Shown: piece by piece, positions 16,462 through 25,034 of the stretch
Layout: each line of letters starts with the position of its first letter
Numbering within the stretch: the stretch's first letter is position 1
DNA from: Bacteroidota bacterium
Lineage (GTDB): Bacteria; Bacteroidota; Ignavibacteria; Ignavibacteriales; Melioribacteraceae
Reading direction: 5' to 3'
DNA length: 64,000 bases
Assembly: GCA_023381535.1 (NCBI GenBank)
Contig: JAMCSN010000277.1
Location: forward strand, 1-64,000
Notes under the pieces: model-generated
Database searches by the model: none
Told to the model about the DNA's origin: nothing
The model's input: only the letters and a program-made list of their open reading frames with translations
Made by a program: the position numbers and the translations under genes

Positions 16462-17982
16462 TTAATTCATTCCAGCTTTTTCTTTTTCAATTTCTTCTGC
16501 TAACATTTTATTGATTGCCGATGCGGCTCGCCTTCCTTCTCCCATAGCTAATATTACTGTTGCTGCACCGAGAACGATATCGCCGCCGGCAAAGATTCTA
16601 TCGGCGGAAGTTTTTTGAGTTTCGTCAACCAAAATGTTACCCCACTTGTTAACTTTTATTTCCGGTGCTGTTTGACTGATAAGCGGGTTGCTGCTATTGC
16701 CGATTGCAACTATAACCGTGTCAACATCAAGAACGAACTCACTATTGGGAACAACTACTGGACGGCGTCTGCCGCTCTCATCCGGTTCGCCGAGTTCGTA
16801 GCGCAAACATTCCATTCCTTTCACTTTGCCTTTGTCGTCGCCCAAAATTCTTTTTGCATTCTGAAGAAAATAAAATTCTATTCCTTCTTCTTTGGCGTGC
16901 GCAACTTCTTCTTTCCGTGCGGGCATTTCTTTTTCTGTTCTGCGGTAAACTACATAAACATTTTCCGCACCGAGACGCTTTGCCATTCTTGCCGAATCCA
17001 TTGCGACGTTTCCGCCGCCAAGTACAGCTACGTTTTTGGAAGGATATATAGGCGTGTCGGCTTTTCCTTTTTCAAACGCGCGCATCAGATTGGCGCGAGT
17101 TAAATATTCATTCGCAGAAAAAACTCCAACCAAATTTTCACCTTCGATTCCCATGAACAGAGGAAGTCCGGCGCCGGTACCTACAAACACTGCGTGGTAA
17201 CCGTCTTTGTTAATCAAGTCCATTAGTTTTCTTGTTTTGCCAACTACAAAATTAGTTTTGAATTCAACACCCATTGCTGTTAAAGTTTCGATCTCTTTAT
17301 CAATTATATCATTTGGTAATCTGAATTCAGGAATTCCATACCGTAGTACTCCGCCTAATTTGTGAAATGCTTCGAATACCGTTACGTGATGACCTTCGCG
17401 TCTGCAGTCGGCGGCAACAACCAAACCAGCAGGACCGCTTCCAACCACTGCAACTTTTTTTCCGGTCTCCGGTTTCACTTCGGGTACGGCAATTTTTCCG
17501 GTCGCGCGTTCCCAATCCGCAATAAATCGTTCCAGTCTTCCAATAGCAACGGATTTATCAACATCCTTCAAAGCTTTTCCTACGGCACAGTTTGACTGAC
17601 ACTGTGTTTCTTGCGGACAAACTCTTCCGCAAATTGCCGGAAGCAGACTCGCTTCTTTTATAACATCGGCTGCATCTTGAAATTCTTCGTGAGCGATGTG
17701 ATTTATAAATCTTGGTATGTCAATTTTTACCGGGCAGTCTTCTACGCAAGTTTTCTTTACGCATTGAATGCATCTCATCGCTTCAATTCGCGCTTGTTCC
17801 ATTGTGTAGCCGAGAGCAACTTCTTCAAGATTATGACTTCTAACTTCCGGATCCTGTGCCGGCATTTCCTGAGCGGGAATTTTTGTTCTCTCTTTCGCTT
17901 TCATGTCATCGATTCGCGAAACATAATCAGCAATTAATTTTTTGGCATCGTTCGATAATTCTTCTAGAGTGCGGTAGTTCAT
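16462..17982 (-). CDS. nfnB: NADPH-dependent glutamate synthase-like flavoprotein, NfnB type
   Basis: The 506-residue protein has two N-terminal 4Fe-4S cysteine sets (Cys71, 74, 79, 83 and Cys118, 122, 128, 132). An FAD-binding motif (GSGPAGL) and an NADP-binding motif (LGGGNVAMD) follow, with a C-terminal GGD FAD contact. Paired with the 2Fe-2S flavoprotein just upstream, it matches the NfnAB arrangement, which couples NADH, NADPH and ferredoxin by electron bifurcation. Stand-alone homologues are often called GltA or SudA. Its ATG overlaps the nfnA stop by four bases. Confidence 0.85.
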   Translation of the reverse strand: MNYRTLEELSNDAKKLIADYVSRIDDMKAKERTKIPAQEMPAQDPEVRSHNLEEVALGYTMEQARIEAMRCIQCVKKTCVEDCPVKIDIPRFINHIAHEEFQDAADVIKEASLLPAICGRVCPQETQCQSNCAVGKALKDVDKSVAIGRLERFIADWERATGKIAVPEVKPETGKKVAVVGSGPAGLVVAADCRREGHHVTVFEAFHKLGGVLRYGIPEFRLPNDIIDKEIETLTAMGVEFKTNFVVGKTRKLMDLINKDGYHAVFVGTGAGLPLFMGIEGENLVGVFSANEYLTRANLMRAFEKGKADTPIYPSKNVAVLGGGNVAMDSARMAKRLGAENVYVVYRRTEKEMPARKEEVAHAKEEGIEFYFLQNAKRILGDDKGKVKGMECLRYELGEPDESGRRRPVVVPNSEFVLDVDTVIVAIGNSSNPLISQTAPEIKVNKWGNILVDETQKTSADRIFAGGDIVLGAATVILAMGEGRRAASAINKMLAEEIEKEKAGMN

Positions 17983-18833
17983 TGCAGTGCCTCCTTAGCT
18001 TTTATCTCGGCTTCGAGATAACAATTGTGCGCTGCACGTTCAATTTCTTTGTATGAATTCAATCGTGCCATCATGTTATCGAAATCAACTTTGTGCCCGT
18101 CGAATTCCGGTCCATCAACGCAAACAAATTTTATTTCCTTACCGATATTTACGCGACAGCCGCCGCACATACCGGTGCCGTCAACCATAATTGTGTTCAG
18201 CGAAACTTGTGTAAAAACTCCGTACGGCCGAGTGGTTTCGGAACAGAATTTCATCATGATCGGGGGACCGATAGCAATTACCATGTTCGGTTTCGGATTC
18301 CGTTCACAAATTTCTTTCAGCGGTTCGGTAACGAGCGCTTTGCGACCGTAGCTGCCGTCGTCGGTGCAAAGAATAAATTCGTCGGCAATCGATTTCATTT
18401 CTTCTTCAAGTATGATCAAATCTTTTGTTCGTGCGCCGATGATCGTTATAACATGATTGCCGGCATTTTTCAGAGCTTGAGCAATCGGGTGGAGCGGTGC
18501 AACGCCAATACCGCCTCCGACACAAACAACCGTTCCAAAATTTTCGATATGAGTCGGGCGTCCGAGCGGACCAACCAATGTAGGAATGTCGTCGCCTTGG
18601 TTAAGTTCGGAAAGTAGCGTTGTGCTTTTACCGACAACTTGAAAAATAATTGTGATGCTTCCTTCTTTCATATCTGCGTCAGCAATAGTCAACGGAATTC
18701 TTTCACCATAGTCTTCGTTTACCTGAAGTATTATAAATTGGCCTGCGCTTCTTTCTTCAGCAATGAGCGGAGCGTGAAGTCTCATTAGAAAAACGTCCTT
18801 GCTCAGCTGTTTCTTGAAAAGTATTTTACTCAT
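17979..18833 (-). CDS. nfnA: FAD/NAD-binding 2Fe-2S oxidoreductase subunit, NfnA type
   Basis: The 284-residue protein resembles dihydroorotate dehydrogenase electron-transfer subunits. It has an FAD-binding barrel (ERIPLTIAD), an NAD-binding domain (VCVGGGIGVAPLHPIAQAL) and a C-terminal 2Fe-2S site (GMCGGCR then FVCVDG). Annotation pipelines call this 'sulfide/dihydroorotate dehydrogenase-like'. With the adjacent NfnB-like protein it probably forms the ferredoxin:NADP transhydrogenase complex. Confidence 0.85.
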   Translation of the reverse strand: MSKILFKKQLSKDVFLMRLHAPLIAEERSAGQFIILQVNEDYGERIPLTIADADMKEGSITIIFQVVGKSTTLLSELNQGDDIPTLVGPLGRPTHIENFGTVVCVGGGIGVAPLHPIAQALKNAGNHVITIIGARTKDLIILEEEMKSIADEFILCTDDGSYGRKALVTEPLKEICERNPKPNMVIAIGPPIMMKFCSETTRPYGVFTQVSLNTIMVDGTGMCGGCRVNIGKEIKFVCVDGPEFDGHKVDFDNMMARLNSYKEIERAAHNCYLEAEIKAKEALQ

Positions 18834-18957
18834 TAGTCACCTTATTGAAACTCGATTGGTGCGAAAATTAATTATTCCTGTTCGAAAATAAAAAGATAAT
18901 TCCCCAAAAATTCTTTTGATGGAAACTTAAAATAATGTTTAATGCTGCCGTTGTTCA

Positions 18958-19746
18958 TTAGTAGAGAGCGATTTTAATTGAAAAAGGAAAATCAAACGTT
19001 ACCCGGCTTGGTTCGTTTTTTTCATGTGTGTTCGAAACCCATGTCCCTACAAAATAACCAATAGCGGCTCCGGCAAGAACATCCGAAGTCCAATGTACAT
19101 TTTGATAAACACGCGAGCCGCATGTAACAACTGCCGGTACGTAAATTAAAATTTTTAGCCAGTCTGGGTCTACATTGTTTGCAAGTACTGTTGATAAAGA
19201 AAAAGCTAACGTTACATGACCGGAAGGGAACGAATGATAATCATCATTGAACGGTAAAAATGGTCTGAACGTTGCAATACCTTTGTCGGTGAACGGGCGC
19301 GCTCTTCCGAGTGCAATTTTCAGAAATGTAGTAATCGCTCCAGCGTACAAAACTGTTTGAACCGTTTCAAATGCAATTTTTTTTGACGTTTGATTATCCA
19401 CTAAGTAGCCGTACAGTCCAAATCCGCCGGCAACGATTGCTGCAGGATAAATCTCACCGTAGAATTTTCCAGCTTTAACCGGAAACGAATTTATTTGTGA
19501 CTGATTCCTAAGTGCTACATCTTTTATCGGTTGATCGATTTGTGTGATAGCCAAAACTGTTGCAGTTCCGACGCCGAGTTTCAGCCAATCGTTGCCTTGC
19601 CAGTGAATCGGCTGCTGCGCAAATGTTAGGGACTCATTCCAGAACTGACTGAAATCATATTTGTTTTGCGCCGAAACATTGCTGATGAAAAGAAACGACA
19701 TCACGGAAATGAGAACGAGGGAGTGCAGAAATGATTTTATGTTCAT
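18958..19746 (-). CDS. PAP2-family phosphatase, exported
   Basis: I start the gene at ATG 19746, which overlaps the DUF190 stop in an ATGA junction and places a signal peptide (ending SNVSAQ, about residue 27) at the N-terminus. An ATG 60 bases further upstream would place non-signal residues in front. The 262-residue protein has the three PAP2 phosphatase motifs: KIALGRARP (143-151), PSGH (174-177) and SRVYQNVHWTSD (211-222). Family members dephosphorylate lipid phosphates such as phosphatidic acid or undecaprenyl pyrophosphate on the periplasmic side; the substrate here is unknown. Confidence 0.88.
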   Translation of the reverse strand: MNIKSFLHSLVLISVMSFLFISNVSAQNKYDFSQFWNESLTFAQQPIHWQGNDWLKLGVGTATVLAITQIDQPIKDVALRNQSQINSFPVKAGKFYGEIYPAAIVAGGFGLYGYLVDNQTSKKIAFETVQTVLYAGAITTFLKIALGRARPFTDKGIATFRPFLPFNDDYHSFPSGHVTLAFSLSTVLANNVDPDWLKILIYVPAVVTCGSRVYQNVHWTSDVLAGAAIGYFVGTWVSNTHEKNEPSRVTFDFPFSIKIALY

Positions 19747-20093
19747 CTTTTGTTTGCTGTGTATTTGATTATCTCGGCTTTTTCCATTGTAATTAAGCCG
19801 CCGCAATTAGCTTCTTCAAAAATTTGTTGAACAGTTGGGATAAAATCTTCAATCTTTTTTTGTTCGTCAACAATTTCGATTACGAGCGGCAAATCCTCGG
19901 ACATCTCCAAAAATTTTGCGCGGTGAATTCTACTGTTGCCTCCGAATCCCATAATGCCTTTATAAACCGTTGCGCCGGCAAGGTTTTGTTTTCTCGCCTC
20001 GTTAACAATTTTTTCGTAAACCGGCACATGCGAAATTATATCCGTCTCGCCGATAAAAATTCTTAATAGTTTTGCTTCACCTTCTATTTTCAT
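19743..20093 (-). CDS. DUF190 protein
   Basis: The 116-residue protein has the DUF190 pattern (LLRIFIGETD..., GATVYKGIMGFGG, LPLVIEIVDEQKKIEDFIP), a PII-like ferredoxin fold. Such genes very often sit next to crcB/fluC, as here, and are thought to accompany fluoride efflux, but a mechanism is not established. Three bases separate it from the channel gene upstream. Confidence 0.88.
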   Translation of the reverse strand: MKIEGEAKLLRIFIGETDIISHVPVYEKIVNEARKQNLAGATVYKGIMGFGGNSRIHRAKFLEMSEDLPLVIEIVDEQKKIEDFIPTVQQIFEEANCGGLITMEKAEIIKYTANKR

Positions 20094-20096
20094 AAA

Positions 20097-20483
20097 TCAC
20101 CTCGTAACTAAGTAAGCAATGTAGATGCCGACAAGAGTAAACAGAACATTAACCAAAATATTTAATCCGGCAAGAAGAAATTCGGCACCTCTGATAAGAT
20201 TAAATGTCTCAAGAGAAAAAGTTGAGAAGGTGGTTAACCCGCCGCAAAAACCTATGCCGATGAATAATTTTATCGTTGGGCTGATCAAACCTTTTTCATC
20301 CCAGCCGAAAATCATCAGACCAAGGATGAAACTTCCGAGAATATTAACCAACAATGTACCGAAAGGGAAGAATAACGGAAGATGCTTTGATGCATAAGTT
20401 GAAATCCAATAACGGAAGACGCTTCCAAGCCCTCCGCCGATAAAGACAACAAAAAGTTTTATCAAGTTTTCCTCTAAGTCCAC
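20097..20483 (-). CDS. crcB: CrcB/FluC fluoride channel
   Basis: The 128-residue membrane protein has four hydrophobic segments and Fluc motifs: GGGLGSVFRYWIS near the N-terminus, FPFGTLLVNILGSFILG, and GFCGGLTTFSTFSLE. Fluc channels work as dual-topology dimers that export fluoride passively. Many bacteria need two genes or a self-pairing protein; a single copy is seen here. No fluoride riboswitch is recognisable upstream. Confidence 0.95.
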   Translation of the reverse strand: MDLEENLIKLFVVFIGGGLGSVFRYWISTYASKHLPLFFPFGTLLVNILGSFILGLMIFGWDEKGLISPTIKLFIGIGFCGGLTTFSTFSLETFNLIRGAEFLLAGLNILVNVLFTLVGIYIAYLVTR

Positions 20484-20585
20484 AATGAACGCCCCAAATT
20501 TAAGTTTTTCACGGAAGGTAAAAAAATAATTCTTGCTGCGGCGTAACTATTCCGGCTTCCAGCAGGTTTTAAAGCTAAAGCCTAA

Positions 20586-20735
20586 TTCGAAAGTCACGGA
20601 GACATCGATAACAATTTTCAAAATTCGAAATCGCTTGAAGTTAAACGCGGTTTCAGCTCTGCCGAACTAAACGGCGGCGGTGAAGACTTGCTACTGGAAA
20701 GCACCGGCGGCGATATCACGGTCAATCAGAAATAA
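20586..20735 (+). pseudogene. Adhesin-like (DUF4097-type) C-terminal remnant
   Basis: An open stretch between TAA 20583 and TAA 20733 reads ESHGDIDNNF..., then ELNGGGEDLLLESTGGDITVNQK-stop. Repeating G-D-I strands that finish STGGDI-V-x-x are typical of the end of the putative adhesin beta-solenoid (DUF4097). There is no start codon with a ribosome-binding site and no N-terminal half, so this is probably a decayed gene end. Confidence 0.45.
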
Positions 20736-20741
20736 AATAAA

Positions 20742-20815
20742 AACAAGAGCATGAGCAAGATCAAGATCAAGATCAAGAACACGAGTTAGATAGTTTTCTT
20801 GCACATGCTCTTGTT
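20742..20815. repeat. Long imperfect hairpin with GATCAA direct repeats
   Basis: The arms 20742-20760 and 20797-20815 pair over 18 of 19 bases (AACAAGAGCATG-x-GCAAGA against its complement). The loop contains a tandem GATCAA run. No T tract follows. It lies just after the adhesin remnant and may be a palindromic intergenic element. Confidence 0.6.
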
Positions 20816-20947
20816 CTTAATCTTGTTCTAGTTCGTTTTGCCACCATGCAATCCTTTCTCGATTGGAAAAGAATCTATTTTTACCTACTTTTTGAATGCA
20901 TTTGATTCACTTACAGTAACGAAAACAGTAACCATCTGGGCGGTAAA

Positions 20948-21187
20948 ATGAAAATCGATTGGAATAATTTTAAGAGTAAAACCCTCAACATCACGATGCT
21001 GGAGAATTACGGCGTTGTTTACGGGAACGAGAAAGTTGATCATCCTACTTTCTACGAGATTGTTTTCAAAACAGGAACGCTTCTTGAGGCGTACGATGAC
21101 GGTCTTTTGTTGGAATCGAACCGTGATGAAAAACCCTACAAAATTTTTGTCCCTTATAATTCGATAAAATGCGTCGAAATATTCTAA
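20948..21187 (+). CDS. Small conserved-looking protein, function unknown
   Basis: This is a 79-residue soluble protein with no signal peptide. It has a compact alternating pattern (VVYGNEKVDHPTFYEIVFKTG... then KIFVPYNSIKCVEIF) suggesting a small beta-rich fold. I do not recognise a family. It is the first gene of the envelope operon and overlaps the Plug gene by 19 bases, which argues that it is a real, translationally coupled gene. Confidence 0.6.
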   Translation: MKIDWNNFKSKTLNITMLENYGVVYGNEKVDHPTFYEIVFKTGTLLEAYDDGLLLESNRDEKPYKIFVPYNSIKCVEIF

Positions 21188-22428
21188 GGTTACCTGGATT
21201 CCTTTTCGCGCTGATTGCGGTGCTCTTTCTCACGAGAACGGATTTTTTTTCTGCCGGTTTTCAGATCAAGAGTTTAAGAGTTTATTCGAATCACGATCAG
21301 ACATCTTTCCCGGTATTGGATCTTTCGGAGAAAACCAAAAACTTAATAACCATCGAGTTCGATGTTCAATCCGATAACATGCCGAATCTTTCTATTGTGT
21401 TCCGCTTTTGCGATTCCGATTGGAATGTTTACGACAGCGCATTTCTTTTAAATCCGCTTTACAACACCGAGTACAATATTTGGTTTGATAATTTGCCTAT
21501 TACAATCAGAGGCGCACATTATCATTATTCCGGATCATTTCCCAACAACAACGTAAACTTTCCTTACTCCGGCAACTGGAAGTTTTTTATCGTTGATTCG
21601 AACAACAGAAATATAGTTTACGACTCTGGAAGATTTTTTGTTGTGAAGCCGTTTGTGAATTTAAACGTTGAGGTAGCTCGTGAAGGGTTGCAGGGAGACA
21701 ATTCAAAATTTGCCGTTCTTCAAAGATCAATCTCGATTCGGACTAATTTCACTTTGCCGGATACATTGTTCCCGTCAAATGTTAAGAAGGTCGTGATTAT
21801 TCAGAACCGCAAAATGTATTATCCGATAGTTATAGATAGAATCAATTATACGGAAGACAGATTTTACGAATGGAACGCATCGAACAAATTCTCTTTCATT
21901 GCCAGAAATCTTCACCCCGGTAACCGGTACCGCGAGACTGATCTTCGCGATATCGGCAAGTATGGTACGCCGACTGTGAATGCAAAATTCGGCAACATTG
22001 AAACTTCAAATCTCTTTACAAAAGAGGGAAGAGATTTTTACGGCGGTTCGCTTTTGATGAATTTCAAAAACGAATATGCCGGTTACATGAATGTTGTTTT
22101 CAAATTACGCTCGCCTGATGATGTCAAGTCGTCGATTTTTTTAGTCGGCGCTTTTAACAACTGGCGCGTGCTGCCTGAATATGAAATGTACGATGACAAA
22201 GGAATGATGAATCTTTCCATTGAGTTGAAGCGCGGCGTTTATGATTACCAGTACGTAACCGGTAACGTTGTGGGCGACCACGTGGAAAATATCAATTGGG
22301 AAATTTTGGAAGGAAATTTTTTCGAGACTGATGCGGAGTACTACATCTTTCTTTATTACGCAACACCGGAAAAAGGCGGTTATGAAAAAGTTATCGGATA
22401 CAAGAAAATTAATACCGGAGCGTTATGA
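21169..22428 (+). CDS. Type IX secretion Plug protein (DUF5103)
   Basis: The 419-residue exported protein has a signal peptide (hydrophobic to about residue 30) followed by the DUF5103 domain: IKSLRVYSNHDQ, then LITIEFDV, FRFCDSDWN and GAHYHYSGSFP. In Flavobacterium the Plug protein closes the SprA/Sov pore on the side opposite the cargo. The sprA gene lies 14.4 kb away in this window. The C-terminal part (FLVGAFNNW...) resembles an E-set/CBM48-like strand region. It overlaps the oxidoreductase gene by four bases. Confidence 0.82.
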   Translation: MRRNILRLPGFLFALIAVLFLTRTDFFSAGFQIKSLRVYSNHDQTSFPVLDLSEKTKNLITIEFDVQSDNMPNLSIVFRFCDSDWNVYDSAFLLNPLYNTEYNIWFDNLPITIRGAHYHYSGSFPNNNVNFPYSGNWKFFIVDSNNRNIVYDSGRFFVVKPFVNLNVEVAREGLQGDNSKFAVLQRSISIRTNFTLPDTLFPSNVKKVVIIQNRKMYYPIVIDRINYTEDRFYEWNASNKFSFIARNLHPGNRYRETDLRDIGKYGTPTVNAKFGNIETSNLFTKEGRDFYGGSLLMNFKNEYAGYMNVVFKLRSPDDVKSSIFLVGAFNNWRVLPEYEMYDDKGMMNLSIELKRGVYDYQYVTGNVVGDHVENINWEILEGNFFETDAEYYIFLYYATPEKGGYEKVIGYKKINTGAL

Positions 22429-23447
22429 ACCAGAATGATTCGTCGAAGCGTATAAAAATCGGTGTGATCGGCACAGGGCATCTGGGAAAGATTCATACAA
22501 AACTTTTTAAGGAAATTGAAAATTGCGAGTTCGTCGGCGTTTACGATAAAGACTTTTCCGTAGCGCAAAAAGTTGGAGAGGAATTCAAAATAAAATCTTT
22601 CGATAGTTTGCCGAAACTTTTTGATGCAGTTGATGCGGTTGATATTGTTGCTACGACCAGCGCCCATTACGAATTGGTGAAAGAAGCGTTAGCCGCTAAG
22701 AAACATGTTTTTGTCGAGAAACCGATCACGACACACATTTGGGAAGCGGAAGAACTGATTAAAATTGCCGACGAAAAAAATCTGACGCTTCAAGTCGGTC
22801 ACATAGAGCGATTTAACCCGGCGTTAATTTCTCTAGAAAAATATCATCTCAATCCGCTGTTTGTTCAGACTGATCGCTTGGCGCAATTTAATCCGCGCGG
22901 TACAGACGTTGCAGTTGTTCTCGACCTGATGATTCATGATATAGACATAATTCTTAGCTTGGTAAAAAGTGAAGTGAAAAACGTAAGTGCCAGCGGTGTT
23001 GCAATTGTTTCGGATAATCTTGATATCGCCAACGCAAGAATTGAATTTGAGAACGGCGCGGTTGCAAACGTAACTGCAAGCCGAATCTCACAAAAGAAAA
23101 TGAGAAAGATGAGAATCTTTCAACGCGACGCTTACATCTCTTTGGATTTCATAACCGGCGTTTCAGAAGTATTCCGTCTCGTTCCACCGGATCAGATGCC
23201 GGCAAACTCATTTATATCATTTGGCGAAATGGGCGTAGGCGATAGACGGAGAGCGGTAGTTTATGAACAGCCCGAGTTTAAGGAAGTTAACGCGCTGAAA
23301 CTTGAATTAGAATCTTTTGTGGATGCGATTGCAAAAGGCGAGCGCCCGGTTGTAAGCGGCAAAGACGGTTTGAAAGCTTTGCGGGTTGCAGAGTTGATAA
23401 TTCAAAAAATCGAGGAATCAATAAAAACTTGCGAAAAGTATTTCTAG
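22425..23447 (+). CDS. Gfo/Idh/MocA-family oxidoreductase
   Basis: The 340-residue NAD(P)-dependent sugar oxidoreductase has a Rossmann motif GTGHLGKIH (residues about 16-24), the EKPITTH signature and VGHIERFNPA. Family members oxidise or reduce hydroxyls of sugars or sugar nucleotides. The VGHIERFNP stretch is common in relatives found in lipid A and UDP-sugar gene clusters. Its place between a T9SS gene and lptD suggests envelope sugar metabolism, but the substrate is an inference. It is coupled to both neighbours by overlaps. Confidence 0.88.
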   Translation: MNQNDSSKRIKIGVIGTGHLGKIHTKLFKEIENCEFVGVYDKDFSVAQKVGEEFKIKSFDSLPKLFDAVDAVDIVATTSAHYELVKEALAAKKHVFVEKPITTHIWEAEELIKIADEKNLTLQVGHIERFNPALISLEKYHLNPLFVQTDRLAQFNPRGTDVAVVLDLMIHDIDIILSLVKSEVKNVSASGVAIVSDNLDIANARIEFENGAVANVTASRISQKKMRKMRIFQRDAYISLDFITGVSEVFRLVPPDQMPANSFISFGEMGVGDRRRAVVYEQPEFKEVNALKLELESFVDAIAKGERPVVSGKDGLKALRVAELIIQKIEESIKTCEKYF

Positions 23448-24028
23448 TTTTTTTTGCTTTGTTAATTTTAGCGGGATGCAGCGTTCTGCAGACTGTTCAA
23501 AACGTTTCCCGTTTGAAATACAGAATTGATTCGGCAACTGATTATCGTGTCGCCGGAATCTTTCTATCTGATAAAAAAAATATAAGAGATTTTTCTTCGA
23601 TTGAAATGCTGAAACTTACCGCCGGATTGGCAAAGGGTACTTTACCTTTAACGTTTCTGCTCAACGTTGAAGCAAAAAATCTGAACGACGGAAGCGGCAG
23701 TTATCCCAGAACAGATTTGACATTAATTTCTTTTCCATGGCGACTGTTGTTAAATAATAAAGAAACGGTGAAAGGAAATATTAACGAGCCGGTGTTTGTA
23801 CCCGGTAAGGGAAAAACGGTTTTAATCCCGATCAGAATTGAATTTGATATCGCAAAATCATTTAAGGACAAAAGTATTGACGACGTTTTAATGCTGCTTC
23901 TTCAAATTGAAGGTGTAAAAAACTCAACATCAAATTTGAAATTGTTGGCACGTCCCATAGTGGGCACACCATTCGGAAATTTGGCTTACCCGGATGAAAT
24001 TACAATCGTTGATAAAATTTTTAATTAG
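23429..24028 (+). CDS. Putative lipoprotein, LEA type 2-like
   Basis: The 199-residue protein starts at TTG 23429, inside the previous gene, about 10 bases after a GAGGA motif. A short signal peptide ends in LAGC (Cys17), a lipobox. The mature part (TFLLNVEAKNLND..., then a conserved proline and strand pattern) resembles late-embryogenesis-abundant type 2 lipoproteins, a fibronectin-like fold with no known enzymatic function. The assignment is tentative. Confidence 0.7.
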   Translation: MRKVFLVFFALLILAGCSVLQTVQNVSRLKYRIDSATDYRVAGIFLSDKKNIRDFSSIEMLKLTAGLAKGTLPLTFLLNVEAKNLNDGSGSYPRTDLTLISFPWRLLLNNKETVKGNINEPVFVPGKGKTVLIPIRIEFDIAKSFKDKSIDDVLMLLLQIEGVKNSTSNLKLLARPIVGTPFGNLAYPDEITIVDKIFN

Positions 24029-24038
24029 AGAGAAAAAC

Positions 24039-24998
24039 ATGACCAAGAAGAAAATAGGGATCGGTATTGATCTTGGCGGCACAGCGCTAAAAATTGGGAT
24101 CGTCGATCATGGAGGGAAAATTCTGAAAAAAATTTCTGTTGATAGCAATGCGGACAAAGGACCCGATGCGGTTATTCGACAGATTATTAACGGTACTCGC
24201 CAAATTTTGGAATCAGCAAAAGTGAAAAACTACGGGATTGGTATCGGTGCGCCGGGTGCGGTTAGCTTGAAAAAAGGTGTTGTAGAAAATCCTCCGAACT
24301 TTCCGGGATGGGGTAAAGTGCCGTTAGGAGAAATTTTGAAGAAAGAATTTCAGTGTGATGTTTTTGTCGAGAATGATGCGAACGCAGCGGCGATTGGTGA
24401 AATGATTTACGGCGCGGGGAAAAGCTATCAAAATTTTATTATGATCACTCTCGGCACAGGCGTCGGCGGCGGAATAATTATCGACCGGAAAATTTACCGC
24501 GGAGAAACCGGCGGCGCGGGCGAACTTGGTCATGTGACGATTGATTCGATGGGGCGCCAATGTAAATGCGGTTCAATCGGATGCATCGAAGCCTACATTG
24601 GCAACAATTACCTAATCGAAAGAGTGAAAACGCAGATCGTTGACCGGCAAGATTCACAGCTTTACGGAATTATCAAAGATGATTTTAATTTGCTTACGCC
24701 AAAGTTGATACATTCATCGGCGGAAAACGGCGACGACTTTTCTCAATCCGTAATTATTGACACCGGTACAAAACTTGGTTACGCGCTTACTTCGGTTGTC
24801 AACGTACTTGATATTACCAATGTAATTATCGGCGGCGGCGTTGCCGGTTTCGGAAAACTTTTATTTGATTCTGTTGAATCCGCACTGAAGGATCGCGTAA
24901 TGAAACCGTTCAGAAGCAGAATTAAAGTGAAGCCGGCAAAATTGAAAAACGATGCCGGCATAAAAGGTGCATCGGCACTTGTGTTTTATAAATCGTAA
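24039..24998 (+). CDS. ROK-family sugar kinase, glucokinase-like
   Basis: I start at ATG 24039 behind AGAGAGAA, giving 319 residues. The ATP-binding motif DLGGT is at 11-15. The ROK zinc motif CKCGSIGCIE follows E-x-G-H near the middle, and the sugar-binding ENDANAAA is present. ROK kinases phosphorylate glucose, N-acetylglucosamine or related sugars; glucokinase is the common case in this group. It is followed by lptD after 36 bases. Confidence 0.88.
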   Translation: MTKKKIGIGIDLGGTALKIGIVDHGGKILKKISVDSNADKGPDAVIRQIINGTRQILESAKVKNYGIGIGAPGAVSLKKGVVENPPNFPGWGKVPLGEILKKEFQCDVFVENDANAAAIGEMIYGAGKSYQNFIMITLGTGVGGGIIIDRKIYRGETGGAGELGHVTIDSMGRQCKCGSIGCIEAYIGNNYLIERVKTQIVDRQDSQLYGIIKDDFNLLTPKLIHSSAENGDDFSQSVIIDTGTKLGYALTSVVNVLDITNVIIGGGVAGFGKLLFDSVESALKDRVMKPFRSRIKVKPAKLKNDAGIKGASALVFYKS

Positions 24999-25034
24999 CT
25001 TTGCCGGCAAAACCGGAACAAAACTAATCGATCG

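Larger units (their letters stand above)
20484..20947. other. Intergenic region between divergent transcription units
   Basis: This 464-base stretch separates crcB (minus) from the plus-strand envelope operon. It holds a coding remnant (20586-20735) and a long imperfect hairpin (20742-20815). Promoters for both directions are expected here, but no sequence stands out clearly. Confidence 0.6.

Noticed and set aside
20484..20947. Fluoride riboswitch upstream of crcB
   Set aside because: I could not find the conserved pseudoknot core on the minus strand before crcB.
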